Of a stretch of 12,304 bases of DNA, positions 12,129-12,304 are shown piece by piece (the stretch's first letter is position 1; the number at the start of each line of letters is the position of its first letter). Below the pieces are notes generated by a model. That model had not been told where the DNA came from, searched no databases, and worked only from the letters and a program-made list of their open reading frames with translations. Origin of the DNA: an uncultured Paraprevotella sp. (GTDB lineage Bacteria > Bacteroidota > Bacteroidia > Bacteroidales > Bacteroidaceae); assembly GCA_910584955.1 (NCBI GenBank), contig CAJUDC010000076.1, forward strand, positions 1 through 12,304, given 5' to 3'. The position numbers and the translations under genes were made by a program.

Positions 12129-12304
12129 TTATTCCCGATTGATTTCTTCTTCCACCGTTTTGATTTTCTCACGCAGGAGAGCCAATTCGTCTTTCAGTTT
12201 CTCTACCTTTTTCTTCATCTCGTTGACGAGGGTATTTCCGCTTTTGGAACTGCTGGTTAAGAAGCCTAGGTTGTTTTCGTATGTTTGAATATCGTTTTTC
12301 ATTG
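12129..12304 (-). CDS. C-terminal end of a DUF349-family protein, partial at the right edge
   Basis: The minus-strand frame reads into the window from beyond its right edge and stops at TAA (12131-12129). The visible 57 residues after a Met are KNDIQTYENNLGFLTSSS, then KSGNTLVNEMKKKVEKLKDE, then LALLREKIKTVEEEINRE. The ENNLGFL..SSK.GN.LV.EM motif followed by a charged coiled coil is, to my knowledge, the typical end of Bacteroidetes DUF349 proteins, which are about 600 residues of helical repeats. The Met at 12302 is probably internal. The cellular role of this family in Bacteroidetes is not established. Confidence 0.72.
   Translation of the reverse strand, partial: MKNDIQTYENNLGFLTSSSKSGNTLVNEMKKKVEKLKDELALLREKIKTVEEEINRE

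Noticed and set aside
11943..12260. 105-codon plus-strand frame at the right end
   Set aside because: It overlaps the end of the lipoprotein gene, the convergent hairpin and the DUF349-like C-terminus, which is the better-supported reading.
1..12304. CRISPR array, insertion sequence or prophage
   Set aside because: There are no regularly spaced repeats, no transposase, integrase or phage genes, and no terminal inverted repeats with target duplications.

Overview
The window looks like chromosomal DNA from a gut Bacteroidales bacterium, most likely Bacteroides or a close relative. Evidence for this: promoters of the Bacteroidetes type (TTTG, about 19-20 bp, then TAnnTTTG), tRNA genes without an encoded CCA end, almost no Shine-Dalgarno sequences, an rsfS-ftsH-cdsA gene order, a large exported glycosidase with the VYDLNGRRV...KGIYI.NGKKV.VK tail common in this order, and the C-terminal end of a DUF349-like protein. 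The species is not identified.

Layout. Positions 1-2404 (minus strand) hold a tightly overlapping three-gene unit: aroA (EPSP synthase), a small Cys-rich membrane protein, and the permease of a Zn/Mn-type ABC transporter that runs off the left edge. Its promoter overlaps the divergent promoter of a tRNA-Pro(GGG) gene (2503-2577), which ends in a strong terminator. Positions 2637-3613 form a small accessory island: a DUF2442 + helix-turn-helix gene, and upstream of it a DUF4160 gene that appears broken. The island is bracketed by a short direct repeat (CTGTGAA-GGGGAGGTGAA type) and adjoins a 340-bp non-coding stretch packed with hairpins. Positions 3786-7068 (minus) are the housekeeping operon rsfS-ftsH-cdsA. 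Positions 7229-7500 hold two identical tandem tRNA-Gln(CTG) genes with promoter and terminator. Positions 7654-10782 (plus) encode a 1042-residue putative clan-D-like glycoside hydrolase with an internally duplicated beta-sandwich domain. It is followed by a terminator, a near-perfect palindrome, and a lipoprotein of unknown function (11033-11989). The right edge holds the 3' end of a DUF349-family coiled-coil protein (minus).

The most interesting part is the DUF4160/DUF2442-HTH pair, which resembles a toxin-antitoxin-type operon. A consensus promoter with an 18-bp imperfect palindrome filling its spacer lies inside what naive ORF calling would make the N-terminus of the DUF4160 protein. At the family's usual Met-Pro start the codon is ATA. 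At the family's conserved C-terminal Trp there is an in-frame TGA, and the next eight codons still match the family's ending. Both lesions are single G-to-A changes, so the first gene looks dead while the HTH partner, which has an unusually strong Shine-Dalgarno, stays intact. The remaining genes are recognisable families apart from the Cys-rich protein and the lipoprotein.
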